A stretch of 64,000 bases of DNA, from contig NZ_ATDP01000082.1 of NCBI RefSeq assembly GCF_000445105.1, forward strand, positions 124,001 to 188,000, given 5' to 3'. The position numbers were made by a program, and so were the translations under genes. Of the stretch, positions 48,179 through 55,776 are shown piece after piece. The notes under the pieces are model-generated. The model was not told where the DNA came from and did no database searches. It worked only from the letters and a program-made list of their open reading frames with translations. How positions within the stretch are numbered: the stretch's first letter is position 1; every line of letters starts with the position of its first letter. The stretch comes from Sphingobium lactosutens DS20 (GTDB lineage Bacteria; Pseudomonadota; Alphaproteobacteria; Sphingomonadales; Sphingomonadaceae).

Positions 48179-48529
48179 CTACATGCCCTCCATCTGCCGC
48201 TCAATCAGTTGAAGGTCGCGGATCAACGCCTTCACACCGGCGTGGCTCAGCGTGACTGCGATCGACTCGTCCGTTGGCTCCGCAGGATTACCGCCAGCCA
48301 ATAGCAACAGAACATTCGAGATTTCCGGTATCGGCGCCCATGCCAAACCTGTGCCCCTCGAGACCGGCAGTTCGACCGTTATGCCGGGATAAAAAAGGTG
48401 TGGTGCAAAGACCGTTCCCTTATCCGTCAAAAGCGCCGGCTGCGACATGGGCGGGAAATCCTGATCGTCGCGGTTGACGATCGGCCCCAGCAGTGCCTCA
48501 AAGGCCGAGAGTGGATGATCGATCATCAT
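48179..48529 (-). CDS. Phage hypothetical protein
   Basis: 116-residue acidic protein of unknown function with no clear domain ([25 protein letters not shown] at the end is helical). Its start overlaps the stop of the DUF2312 gene as ATGA. Confidence 0.6.
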   Translation of the reverse strand: MMIDHPLSAFEALLGPIVNRDDQDFPPMSQPALLTDKGTVFAPHLFYPGITVELPVSRGTGLAWAPIPEISNVLLLLAGGNPAEPTDESIAVTLSHAGVKALIRDLQLIERQMEGM

Positions 48530-48768
48530 TCCATCCCCAGCGCGGCGAGATAGGTCTGGAGGATGGCCTCCATTTCCTGCCGATCATGGGGCTGCATCTT
48601 CCGCAGGCGGATGATCTGCCGCATGATCTTGCCGTCGTACCCGGTCGCCTTTGCTTCGAGATAGACATCCTTGATGTCGTCACCGACGCCCTTCTTTTCC
48701 TCCTCCAGCCGCTCGATGCGCTCGATATATTGGCGCAGCTGATCGGCGGCGATGTTGCCTTCGCTCAT
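48526..48768 (-). CDS. DUF2312 / GapR-like nucleoid protein (phage-encoded)
   Basis: 80-residue protein with the complete DUF2312 signature: [21 protein letters not shown] at the N-terminus, then [28 protein letters not shown] and ERQ-less [17 protein letters not shown]. This family includes Caulobacter GapR, a coiled-coil tetramer that clamps overtwisted DNA ahead of forks and RNA polymerase. A phage copy in the early operon suggests a role in phage replication or transcription. Coupled by ATGA to both neighbours. Confidence 0.88.
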   Translation of the reverse strand: MSEGNIAADQLRQYIERIERLEEEKKGVGDDIKDVYLEAKATGYDGKIMRQIIRLRKMQPHDRQEMEAILQTYLAALGME

Positions 48769-49016
48769 ATCAGGCGCCCCATTTCATAGCCGAGGAAGGC
48801 CGCGACTGCGGTGCTCATGTCGAAGCGCATATTTTGCGGTGCACTCGCGACCACGGCCACGGCACCTTCGAGATGCATCTGAAGCAAGGACCAGATCATT
48901 TGATCGGGCGGGATATTGTCGTCCTGGGCCACTTCGCGAAGTTCCGGCTCCAGACCGACCACTGTCGCTTCCTTGAGGCGCTGAACGACCTGTTCGGACA
49001 ATGCTGGCCCGATCAT
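48765..49016 (-). CDS. Phage hypothetical protein
   Basis: 83-residue protein of unknown function, start 49016 ([21 protein letters not shown]), because this ATG overlaps the upstream stop as ATGA; a GTG 12 bp earlier is possible. Mostly helical with a hydrophobic C-terminus ([16 protein letters not shown]). Confidence 0.55.
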   Translation of the reverse strand: MIGPALSEQVVQRLKEATVVGLEPELREVAQDDNIPPDQMIWSLLQMHLEGAVAVVASAPQNMRFDMSTAVAAFLGYEMGRLI

Positions 49017-49231
49017 CCCTGCCACCACCAGAACAGGGCGGATACGATCAAACCGGCGATGGTGCCGGCCATCCAGAGGCGGTTGAATTCGCGCAGATCG
49101 GCGGCGATGTCCGCGTCCGTATCGTCAATAAAGGTCAGGCGGGGGGCGGGCTGATGCCAGAAGGCGGTGTCGGGATCATCCAGCGCATAGTCGCGGCGGC
49201 CATGCTTGCTGGGGCGGAAGGGCGCGTTCAT
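49013..49231 (-). CDS. Phage small membrane protein
   Basis: 72-residue protein, start 49231 (MNAPFRPSKHGRRDYALDD). A soluble acidic N-terminal half is followed by a single C-terminal membrane helix ([21 protein letters not shown]), so it is tail-anchored. Function unknown. Confidence 0.6.
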   Translation of the reverse strand: MNAPFRPSKHGRRDYALDDPDTAFWHQPAPRLTFIDDTDADIAADLREFNRLWMAGTIAGLIVSALFWWWQG

Positions 49232-49235
49232 GGGA

Positions 49236-49634
49236 TCAGTTCTCCTTTGCGAAGGACCGGGACGGGGCAGGGACGCAGGCGGTGCAGCTGTCGGGCCCCG
49301 ACCAGCTGCAGGTGGCATGGCCGTCGAAGCAGGCATCCTGCTCGGAGCAGCCGCAGGTCATGCAGAGGCGCGGGGCGGGGTCGATCGCGTCCTCGCCATA
49401 GCTGCGGATGGTGATGAGCTGCCCCAGGACGGTGCGGGAAAAGCGGAAGGCATCCGCCAGGGTGGCGATGACGTCGGGGCTCAGCGCGGCGATGTCGCGC
49501 TCGATACGGTCGATCCACGCGACCTTGTCGACGCCGCCCCAGCGCGGGTTGGTGTGGACCATGGCCGCCAGGTCGATGATCGTCAGGCCAGCGGCGACGC
49601 GGCGCTTTTTCAGATAGGTGCCGGGGGTCATCAT
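49236..49634 (-). CDS. Phage XRE-type HTH protein with Cys-rich tail
   Basis: 132-residue protein, start 49634 (MMTPGTYLKKRRVAAGLTI). An XRE-like helix-turn-helix occupies residues 5-70 (LKKRRVAAGLTIIDLAAMVHTN). The C-terminus has CMTCGCSEQDACFDGHATCSW and SCTACVP, at least seven cysteines, a likely metal cluster or zinc site. A DNA-binding regulator that could sense metal or redox state is an inference. Confidence 0.65.
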   Translation of the reverse strand: MMTPGTYLKKRRVAAGLTIIDLAAMVHTNPRWGGVDKVAWIDRIERDIAALSPDVIATLADAFRFSRTVLGQLITIRSYGEDAIDPAPRLCMTCGCSEQDACFDGHATCSWSGPDSCTACVPAPSRSFAKEN

Positions 49635-49744
49635 CGGGCGGCGCTCCCATAAGCGGGCAACAGAAAGGCCATCCCGGAAGCGCGGTGCGCCGGGTGGCTG
49701 GGCTTTCTTCATCGGGTTTTGATCGGCGGCGTCCCGCCGGGCGA

Positions 49745-50224
49745 TCAGGGCGGGGCCTGGGCGCGTGGGGCGTCGACCTGTTCGAGGACGAGCAGGGCGC
49801 GTTTCATCGACTCGATCGCCTCGATCAGTTCGCGCTGCGCCTCCCGCCGGTCACCTGCGGTGGCGTCGGGCAGGGCGGCGTCGATCAGGGCGGCTTCGGC
49901 CTGTCCGGTTTCGCGGACGACGACGGACGCGAGCTGGAGGATGTCGAAGGCGTTGACGAAGGATGTGCGCTGGGCCGCGCCGACCATATAGCCATAGGCC
50001 TCATAGCAGGGCAGGCCAGCGCCGCCGGCCGCCTGAAAGGCGATGTCGAGCGCGATCGCGGCGGGCAGGTTGATCTGCTCGTCCCGGTCCTCGTCGCCCC
50101 AGGCGCGCACGGTGCGTTCGGCATAGCCGGTGAGCCGCGCCATGTCGGCCCAGCTGCCCGGCAATTGCCCGGCGATGCGCGCGAGCGCTGCGTCGAGCGA
50201 GATGGGCGCGCGCTCCTTCGTCAT
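49745..50224 (-). CDS. Phage CII-like regulatory protein
   Basis: 159-residue protein, start 50224 (MTKERAPISLDAALARIAG). WADMARLTGYAERTVRAWGDEDRDEQINLPAAIALDIAFQ (read as two halves around WGDED) matches the layout of phage CII/CI-type HTH regulators, followed by a helical C-terminus. The 110 bp downstream (49635-49744) shows no gene. It overlaps the upstream gene as ATGA. Confidence 0.6.
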   Translation of the reverse strand: MTKERAPISLDAALARIAGQLPGSWADMARLTGYAERTVRAWGDEDRDEQINLPAAIALDIAFQAAGGAGLPCYEAYGYMVGAAQRTSFVNAFDILQLASVVVRETGQAEAALIDAALPDATAGDRREAQRELIEAIESMKRALLVLEQVDAPRAQAPP

Positions 50225-50523
50225 TGTCCGGCACCCCGCATCGGTGCGACCCGAAGGCCTTTTAGCCAACAGCGGGGCTTTGCCGTCGCGCGTGGTGCAT
50301 CGGCCAGGATGCGGGCTGCAGACGGACGGGGATGGCCGGTGCACCCCAAAAGGACAGGAAGGAAGGCCGCCGCCGGATAACGGTTGTTCAGGGCGGATCC
50401 GGCGGCGGCAGTGTGCCCGGCGGCGTGTCGGGAGCCGGGGGTCAGGACGCGCAGCCCAAAGCCGCGCGAGGATTGGGAGAGACGGGGGCGTGCTAGCGCC
50501 ATAGCGGAAAGGGATGCGATCAT
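50221..50523 (-). CDS. Phage Arg/Ala-rich hypothetical protein
   Basis: 100-residue basic protein of unknown function. It has no recognisable domain and an unusual composition (Arg, Ala, Pro rich). I accept it because its start and stop both form ATGA overlaps with well-supported neighbours, which is unlikely by chance. Confidence 0.45.
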   Translation of the reverse strand: MIASLSAMALARPRLSQSSRGFGLRVLTPGSRHAAGHTAAAGSALNNRYPAAAFLPVLLGCTGHPRPSAARILADAPRATAKPRCWLKGLRVAPMRGAGQ

Positions 50524-50798
50524 GGCCGCACCCCTTCGAGACGATCGTCGTCGCCTTGTGGCGATGGGATCGCTTCGCGCGGGTAGAGGTCGGGGCGAAG
50601 ATCGTGGCGGGAAATGCCGGTGGCTTCTTCCACCTTCAGAACGTGTTCGGCGGGGAGGGGTTTTTCGGCGTCACCCTTATTGAGCCAGTGCCAGACAGCA
50701 TGCTGCGATACCTTCAGAAGGCGGGCCAAAGCCGACTGCGAGCCGGCGGTCTCAACGGCCTGTTGCAGCGCTTGAATCGGGGACAGCGTCAAACTCAT
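50520..50798 (-). CDS. Cro/YdaS-like transcriptional regulator
   Basis: 92-residue DNA-binding protein with the YdaS/Cro pattern SPIQALQQAVETAGSQSALARLLKVSQHAVWHWLNKG (residues 6-42, HTH in the second half) and PAEHVLKVEEATGISRHDLRPDLYP. First gene of the leftward operon, divergent from the XRE repressor at 50882 with operators between, so it is the likely Cro counterpart of the lysogeny switch. Confidence 0.85.
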   Translation of the reverse strand: MSLTLSPIQALQQAVETAGSQSALARLLKVSQHAVWHWLNKGDAEKPLPAEHVLKVEEATGISRHDLRPDLYPREAIPSPQGDDDRLEGVRP

Positions 50799-50813
50799 GC
50801 GTGTAGCTAAAGG

Positions 50814-50877
50814 AAAACGTTTAACGGAGTCAACATCTAAACGTTTCGTGCAGCCTAAACGAAAAGGTTTAGTTTAG
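50814..50877. promoter_or_regulatory. Divergent immunity operators
   Basis: Three related sites in the 83-bp gap between the two regulators: AAAACGTTTA (50814-50823), CTAAACGTTTCG (50837-50848) and the full inverted repeat CTAAAC-GAAAAG-GTTTAG (50855-50872), followed by TTTAG. The shared half-site is TAAACG. The rightward repressor's GTG begins only 5 bp after the last site. Confidence 0.7.
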
Positions 50878-50881
50878 CCGC

Positions 50882-51271
50882 GTGATCGAACCGACGCGCC
50901 TTTCGCATCTTCTGGCTGATCGTGAGCTCTCTCAGTCTGAGCTGGCACGCCGGGTAGGCGTCAGCCAAGCCACTATCTACAGGCTCGTTTCAGGGCTCGG
51001 CTATGGCTCCAAGCACATCCACAAGATTGCGCGCGAGTTGCAAACGACTCCGGCTTATCTCTCAGGGGAAACGGACGATCCGCAGGGGGACGCACCAGCG
51101 CTGCCAATGCTCGATGCGGACGAACGCGATCTAATCGACAGTTTTAAAAATCTGACCTCGGCCGATCGCCGGGCTTTGCTGCAGATCGCCAGGACAATGG
51201 CGGGAGGTCCAGTGCCGTCTCAGACGGTGCACGCCCCCGCGCGGGGATATCGAGGGGAAAAGACTAAGTAG
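50882..51271 (+). CDS. Phage XRE-family repressor (CI-like)
   Basis: 129-residue protein from a GTG. The HTH is at residues 6-60 (LSHLLADRELSQSELARRVGVSQATIYRLVSG, read around LARR). The rest is a short helical C-terminus (DLIDSFKNLTSADRRALLQIARTM) without an S24 protease domain, so it should not be cleaved by RecA like lambda CI. Position opposite the Cro-like gene marks it as the lysogeny repressor. Confidence 0.8.
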   Translation: MIEPTRLSHLLADRELSQSELARRVGVSQATIYRLVSGLGYGSKHIHKIARELQTTPAYLSGETDDPQGDAPALPMLDADERDLIDSFKNLTSADRRALLQIARTMAGGPVPSQTVHAPARGYRGEKTK

Positions 51272-51320
51272 CTGGATGGCGGCTTAGCGCGCCAATATGT
51301 CTGCGGTTAAGGGGGAAATA

Positions 51321-51848
51321 ATGCGGGGAATCGTCGCGACAGTTTTGCTAGCGTTAAGCGTGGTGCCGACGGCATCCGCACAGATGGTCGAGAGCAGCAT
51401 CGTCGCCAGCAACGGGTTAGCAGTGAAAGTGTCCACGGACGAGTTTGCTGGCCGAAAGGAATATTCGTCGGGGGAGTTCGACATCCAAGGCAGCGGCCGA
51501 CAGCGTGGTCAGTTCATGGTGGCGAAGATTATACGACCCGGCCAAACGGCGCGATTGTCCATCCAAGGCTTCGTGACCTACTCTGGCGACTGGCATCGAT
51601 ATGACAGCGCGATCTTCAAGGGCGGCGAGGCCGTGGAGTTCACAAATATCGACCGAGACGTAATTAGCTGTCGCTATGGATGCTCCTATTCAGAGAGCTT
51701 TATCGCTTTTCCTACTCCGCAGCAGATCAAGAAATATGCGGAAGGCACGATCGTACCAATCCAGGTGAGGGGTGAGAATTCCGCCAACACGCTGCTGCTA
51801 CAAATCCCGCTCAGCATCATCGCCGCTGTCGAAGAAGTCGCGAAGTGA
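51321..51848 (+). CDS. Secreted hypothetical protein (possible lysogenic cargo)
   Basis: 175-residue protein with a signal peptide at residues 1-20 (MRGIVATVLLALSVVPTASA, cleavage before QMV). The mature part is beta-rich with one cysteine pair (SCRYGCSY). Unknown function. GGGGGA ribosome site before ATG 51321. Its codon use is less GC-biased than the chromosome. Confidence 0.65.
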   Translation: MRGIVATVLLALSVVPTASAQMVESSIVASNGLAVKVSTDEFAGRKEYSSGEFDIQGSGRQRGQFMVAKIIRPGQTARLSIQGFVTYSGDWHRYDSAIFKGGEAVEFTNIDRDVISCRYGCSYSESFIAFPTPQQIKKYAEGTIVPIQVRGENSANTLLLQIPLSIIAAVEEVAK

Positions 51849-51879
51849 AGCGCAACGTTGAATTTGGAGGGGGGCATTC

Positions 51880-52395
51880 ATGAAGCTGGAAGACATCGAG
51901 ATCATTGTCGGAAAACCGACCTTCGAATTCACGCCGATCCGCGCTCTGGAGGTCAAGTGCGAGGCATCCAACGCCTTGATGCCGGCACCGACAATCGAAG
52001 AAGCGAACGGACGCCTGCGGGCTCTGGCTGCCAAGGTTGGTGCTAATGCAGTCGTCGACGTCACATATGACAGCGGGATCAGCTTCACGTCTTGGAAGAG
52101 CCTGAAGGCGAGAGGGATGGCGGTGACGCGCGTGTCCGACGAGGTGACCTGCGACGTGTGCGCGGAGACGATCAAGCGCGCGGCGACCAAATGCCGCTAT
52201 TGCGGCGCCGACAGGCAGACAGCCATGTTGCCGCCGACACCGGAAGTTCCTGACGAAACCCCGCCGTCTCCTGCGACAATGTCATCCGTCCATATGGAGC
52301 CGCTGAAGGATAACAATAACCCCGCGATCATCATCGGATTGATAGTCTTCGCCTTCGTGCTTCTATCACTATTCCTTTCGGCCGCGTCGGGTTGA
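51880..52395 (+). CDS. Zinc-ribbon membrane protein with YbjQ-like domain
   Basis: 171-residue protein. Residues 1-85 resemble the YbjQ/heavy-metal-binding fold (a repeated strand pattern ending GANAVVDVTYDSG). A zinc ribbon follows (CDVCAETIKRAATKCRYCGAD, read as CDVC and CRYCG), then a Pro-rich linker and one C-terminal transmembrane helix (AIIIGLIVFAFVLLSLFLS). Function unknown. Probably cargo expressed with the previous gene (31 bp apart). Confidence 0.65.
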   Translation: MKLEDIEIIVGKPTFEFTPIRALEVKCEASNALMPAPTIEEANGRLRALAAKVGANAVVDVTYDSGISFTSWKSLKARGMAVTRVSDEVTCDVCAETIKRAATKCRYCGADRQTAMLPPTPEVPDETPPSPATMSSVHMEPLKDNNNPAIIIGLIVFAFVLLSLFLSAASG

Positions 52396-52472
52396 GCCTC
52401 ATTGTTCTACACAGCCTAGCTTTTTCAACGCTTTCCCCTTATGTTCTCCCACGCGCAGGGAGGCAGTTCGCG

Positions 52473-52832
52473 ATGAAGGTCGAGGCGATCCGGCTGACGC
52501 CGACGATGGTCAGCCGCAAGTTGCAGCTGCTGGACTTCATCCGCGCCTTCTATTCCGCTCATGGGGTCGGGCCCACCATCACGGAAATGGCCAATGCGCT
52601 CGATTGCGCGCGATCGCGGATCCAGGACGCGGTGCGCAAGCTGGAGCGCGATCAGCTGATCAACCGGCAGCCGGGAAAGACGCGCGGGATCACGCCGATC
52701 AGCGCCCATGACGAGGCGGTGCGCCAGCTGCAGGCGATCGGCTACATCGTCAATCCCGGACGCCGGGAGCTGACGGCGCCGGCGCCGCCGTTGCTGGACT
52801 TGGACGATCGCGGCCGGTTGACCATCAATTAG
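52473..52832 (+). CDS. LexA-like winged-helix DNA-binding protein
   Basis: 119-residue protein whose first 70 residues match the LexA DNA-binding domain (LLDFIRAFYSAHGVGPTITEMANALDCARSRIQDAVRKLERDQLI, read around PTITE). There is no protease domain; the short C-terminus is unstructured. GGGAGG lies upstream of ATG 52473. A phage regulator at the end of the early rightward genes. Confidence 0.8.
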   Translation: MKVEAIRLTPTMVSRKLQLLDFIRAFYSAHGVGPTITEMANALDCARSRIQDAVRKLERDQLINRQPGKTRGITPISAHDEAVRQLQAIGYIVNPGRRELTAPAPPLLDLDDRGRLTIN

Positions 52833-52901
52833 GTCGACCATCGGGCAAGCGGTACAGAAGCGGTCCTGCCGCGCGCGCGCGGGCGCGGGCATATTGCGGT
52901 G

Positions 52902-53498
52902 ATGATGATGCAGACCGTCCCCGCCATCGCCGATCCCGCCACCACGGCGCGCCGCCGCACCGACCAGGAACAGCGCCGGTTGCGCAAGCAGCGCGCCGCG
53001 ATGCTGAAGCGCTGGTCGCACAAGCGCGAAGGCACACCGGAAACGCACGAGGCGCACAGCCGCCGGCGCGCGGGTGCGATCGCGCGGCTGCATGCGTCAG
53101 GGCTGCTGGATGACGATGAGGTGGCCTGGTCGCAGGAGATCGCTGCGGCGGCCGAGCGGATCATGGCGGATGCGCAAGTGCGCACGGCATCGCTGGAAAC
53201 ACGGGTCGACACGTCGCGGCACGGCGACGCGTTCTTCGAGGCGCTGGGCGCGGTGCGGCTGGAAATGGCCTATGGCCGGTGGCGGGCGCAGTTGGCACCG
53301 AAGGTTGCGGCGCTGGCGCTGGACGTCATCCTGCACGATGTCGGCCTGTCGCGCGCGGCGGCGGCGCACGGCGTGCATGTGCGGCGGGCGCGCCGGCTGC
53401 TGGTCGAAGCGCTGCATATGTGGGCGCGTGTCCATCGCGATGTGCGCAAGGAAGTCAGTGCGGCGGACCTGGTCGCGGCCCATGCGGGATTGCTGTAG
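52902..53498 (+). CDS. Phage hypothetical protein, DUF6456-like
   Basis: 198-residue basic helical protein starting with three consecutive ATG codons after an in-frame GTG (52899). HGVHVRRARRLLVEAL near residue 160 looks like the recognition helix of a sigma-region-4-type HTH (GLSRAAAAHGVHVRRA). Possibly a late-gene activator or RinA/Q-like factor, judged mainly from position ahead of the packaging genes. Confidence 0.5.
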   Translation: MMMQTVPAIADPATTARRRTDQEQRRLRKQRAAMLKRWSHKREGTPETHEAHSRRRAGAIARLHASGLLDDDEVAWSQEIAAAAERIMADAQVRTASLETRVDTSRHGDAFFEALGAVRLEMAYGRWRAQLAPKVAALALDVILHDVGLSRAAAAHGVHVRRARRLLVEALHMWARVHRDVRKEVSAADLVAAHAGLL

Positions 53499-53507
53499 AA
53501 GGATGCC

Positions 53508-54014
53508 ATGACCGAATTAAAAGGCCGCAGCCGCTCCAACATCGTTCGATCGCGCGATGCCGCCTATGCCGATGCCGCAGAGCGCGTCCGGTTCCAGGCC
53601 AGCTTTGCCGAAAAGCTGCTCAATGCTTTGATGATCGCCAATGGTGGCGCGATCATTGGACTATTCACATTTCTGGGCAATCTCATCGGCAAGCAAGGCT
53701 CACCGATCCATGTGTCGGTGGTGCCGATCTGGGCCGCCTTCGTTTGTTTCGTTCTGGGCCTCGCGTTCACGCTCGCTGCGCACATCATGGCCTTTCTGTC
53801 GCAGCAGATGTTCTACTTTCAGGCTATGGAAGAGGCCGAGCGTTTCGACCGCGCCATCGTCATGGACGAACCGCAGATGGATCGCTCGGCCGAGATCGCG
53901 CATAACAGCAGCGGTAAACGTCATTATGCTCGAGGCATGGCGATGGCAGGTGTCGGCATTATCCTCTTCGTGGCCGGGTGCGCATCGGCTCTGCTAGGGC
54001 TGCTGCCCACGTAA
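53508..54014 (+). CDS. Phage membrane protein (three helices)
   Basis: 168-residue protein with transmembrane segments near residues 43-62, 73-95 and 147-166 and a charged loop between the second and third. Unknown function; the helix-loop layout is reminiscent of SLATT-like or holin-like proteins, but there is no specific match. A strong terminator follows. Confidence 0.6.
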   Translation: MTELKGRSRSNIVRSRDAAYADAAERVRFQASFAEKLLNALMIANGGAIIGLFTFLGNLIGKQGSPIHVSVVPIWAAFVCFVLGLAFTLAAHIMAFLSQQMFYFQAMEEAERFDRAIVMDEPQMDRSAEIAHNSSGKRHYARGMAMAGVGIILFVAGCASALLGLLPT

Positions 54015-54092
54015 AGTGCGGAGCGGTACAAAAACGGGCCTGCCAAAATGGCCATGAAAGTGCCAGAAACGACCCCGCGCTAAGTGCGTCCG

Positions 54093-54125
54093 AAGCCCGC
54101 CGATCCCCCCATCGGCGGGCTTTTT
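54093..54125 (+). terminator. Strong terminator before the late small-gene block
   Basis: 12-bp stem AAGCCCGCCGAT/ATCGGCGGGCTT with loop C6 and five T. Within the 132-bp gap after the membrane protein. Confidence 0.92.
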
Positions 54126-54146
54126 CGCGTCGATGGAGGTTCGATC

Positions 54147-54392
54147 ATGGCTCAGACGCCTACCCGGCCTTCGATACCCGACAGTTTGGAAAATGCCAGC
54201 CATGCGCTGGACGAGCTGATCCGGGATGCCCGCCTGAACCCCCGCCGTCGCCATGATCTGCATCATGCCGACCTTGAAGAGCGGGCCCGGGCGATCGCGG
54301 CCTCCATCGTCGCCCCCTTTCGCGGGGACGCGTCGGCCGCGCCGATCGCGTTCGAAACGGACGGCAAGGCATCGCGCGGCTGGTGGGGTTGA
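54147..54392 (+). CDS. Phage hypothetical protein
   Basis: 81-residue helical protein (ENASHALDELIRDARLNPRRRHDLHH) of unknown function. GGAGG site before the ATG at 54147. First gene after the terminator. Confidence 0.6.
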   Translation: MAQTPTRPSIPDSLENASHALDELIRDARLNPRRRHDLHHADLEERARAIAASIVAPFRGDASAAPIAFETDGKASRGWWG

Positions 54393-54406
54393 GCCTGGAG
54401 AGCATC

Positions 54407-54619
54407 ATGAGCAGTTTGACCCGCCGGATGGAAATTCGCGGCCTGAAGGCGCGCGGCTATGCGCGCACGCCCTATCGCATCGTCAAGGATCTATTGGGGC
54501 GCGAACGCCCGGTGCGCGTGGCGCGCGGCGGACTGATCCTGGGACCCGAGCCGGAATGTGCGCCGATCGGCTATCGCTGGCCGCGCGTGATGGATCTGCG
54601 CCGGGCCGCCGCGTCGTGA
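54407..54619 (+). CDS. Phage hypothetical protein
   Basis: 70-residue basic protein (MSSLTRRMEIRGLKARGYAR at its start) of unknown function. CTGGAG site upstream. Its TGA overlaps the next gene's GTG. Confidence 0.55.
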   Translation: MSSLTRRMEIRGLKARGYARTPYRIVKDLLGRERPVRVARGGLILGPEPECAPIGYRWPRVMDLRRAAAS

Positions 54620-54783
54620 CTCAGGTCGATATCGCCGCGCTTGAAAAGGTGGCGGAAGGCGAGGGCGAAGTCCGCGTGACGAAGCGGTGGCTGCGCACTG
54701 TCGTGGCGCAGCTGAAGGCGGCCGAAGCGGCTGATCGCGCTCGCGACATCTTTGGCCGCATGTACGGGAGCGGATCGCGGTGA
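54616..54783 (+). CDS. Phage small hypothetical protein
   Basis: 55-residue protein from a GTG overlapping the previous stop (GTGA). A single helix-rich sequence (VDIAALEKVAEGEGEVRVTK, WLRTVVAQLKAAEAADRARD). Unknown. Confidence 0.55.
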   Translation: MTQVDIAALEKVAEGEGEVRVTKRWLRTVVAQLKAAEAADRARDIFGRMYGSGSR

Positions 54784-55466
54784 CCGTGCTTAATGGCGAT
54801 GGCACAACGAGCGCCGGGCCCGGCGACGGCGTTGTGTCGCCAATGGCTGGCCAGCGCGAGATCGACGGCAAGCTCTATTGGACGAACGCCGATGGCGGGT
54901 TGATCCCCGACGACGTCGTCAAGCCGATCGACAAGCTGCAGGACGAACTGGTCCGCAAGATCATCGGCCATGCGCTGCCCCTGTCGGCGCAGATCGCGCG
55001 CTTTCGCCAGCACAGCTTTGATGATGTCGATGCGCTGGTCGCCCTGCTGGAGCAGGAATATCAGGCGCAGCGCGGCGGGGCGAAGGGCAACCTCGTCTTC
55101 ACATCCTATGACGGCTGCTTTCAAATCAAGGTCGCGGTGGCGGACAATATCCTGTTCGGGCCGGAACTGCAGGTAGCGAAGGGCCTGGTCGACGAATGCC
55201 TGCGCGAATGGTCGGCCGACAGCCGCACCGAGATCCGCGCGATCATAACCCGCGCCTTCGACGTGGACAGCCAGGGCCGGTTGAACCGCAGCGCGCTCTT
55301 TTCGCTGTTGCGCTATGACATTGGTGACGGGCGGTGGCAGAGCGCGATGAAGGCCATACGCGACAGCATCCGCGTGGTTGGCTCCAAGCGCTATATCCGC
55401 ATGTATCAGCGGGCCAATGCCCAGGCTGCATGGGAAGCCATCACCATCGACGTGGCGGCGGCATGA
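54780..55466 (+). CDS. DUF3164 family phage protein
   Basis: 228-residue protein with the DUF3164 layout: REIDGKLYWTNADGGLIPDDVVKPIDKLQDELVRKI near the N-terminus (read around GGLIP), FTSYDGCFQIKVAVAD, and RAFDVDSQGRLNRSALFSLLRYDIGDGRW. Common in Mu-like and other transposable or siphophages, function unknown. GTG start overlapping the upstream stop. Confidence 0.8.
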   Translation: MTVLNGDGTTSAGPGDGVVSPMAGQREIDGKLYWTNADGGLIPDDVVKPIDKLQDELVRKIIGHALPLSAQIARFRQHSFDDVDALVALLEQEYQAQRGGAKGNLVFTSYDGCFQIKVAVADNILFGPELQVAKGLVDECLREWSADSRTEIRAIITRAFDVDSQGRLNRSALFSLLRYDIGDGRWQSAMKAIRDSIRVVGSKRYIRMYQRANAQAAWEAITIDVAAA

Positions 55467-55774
55467 GCCCCGAGCTAGTCGCTGGTGAGCGGCTTATCCG
55501 TCAGCTGGAACGGTCGGCCGAGATTGCCGGGTGCGCCATCGATGTAGTGTGCTGGCGCAGCAGGGATGTGAGCGCGAGCATCTTCACCTGCGCCGAGCAT
55601 CGCCTGACCGTGGCCGTCGCTGGTGCGCCTGGGCGGGCCTGGCTCGATACGCTGGACGAGAATTCGATGATCGTGCCCGGCCATGCGCTGGTGGCGCTGG
55701 GCGTTGGCGCAGTGGATGACAGCGGCAAGCGGCTGCTGGCCGAGATCGAGGCGCAGACGGCGCGCGAGGCCTGA
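55463..55774 (+). CDS. Phage hypothetical protein
   Basis: 103-residue protein of unknown function (MSPELVAGERLIRQLERSAE at its start), ATGA-coupled to the DUF3164 gene. Confidence 0.55.
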   Translation: MSPELVAGERLIRQLERSAEIAGCAIDVVCWRSRDVSASIFTCAEHRLTVAVAGAPGRAWLDTLDENSMIVPGHALVALGVGAVDDSGKRLLAEIEAQTAREA

Positions 55775-55776
55775 CG

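Noticed and set aside
52860..52895. GC-alternating (CGCGCG) tract as Z-DNA or a regulatory element
   Set aside because: Short, within a high-GC gap before the DUF6456-like gene, and not distinguishable from background composition.
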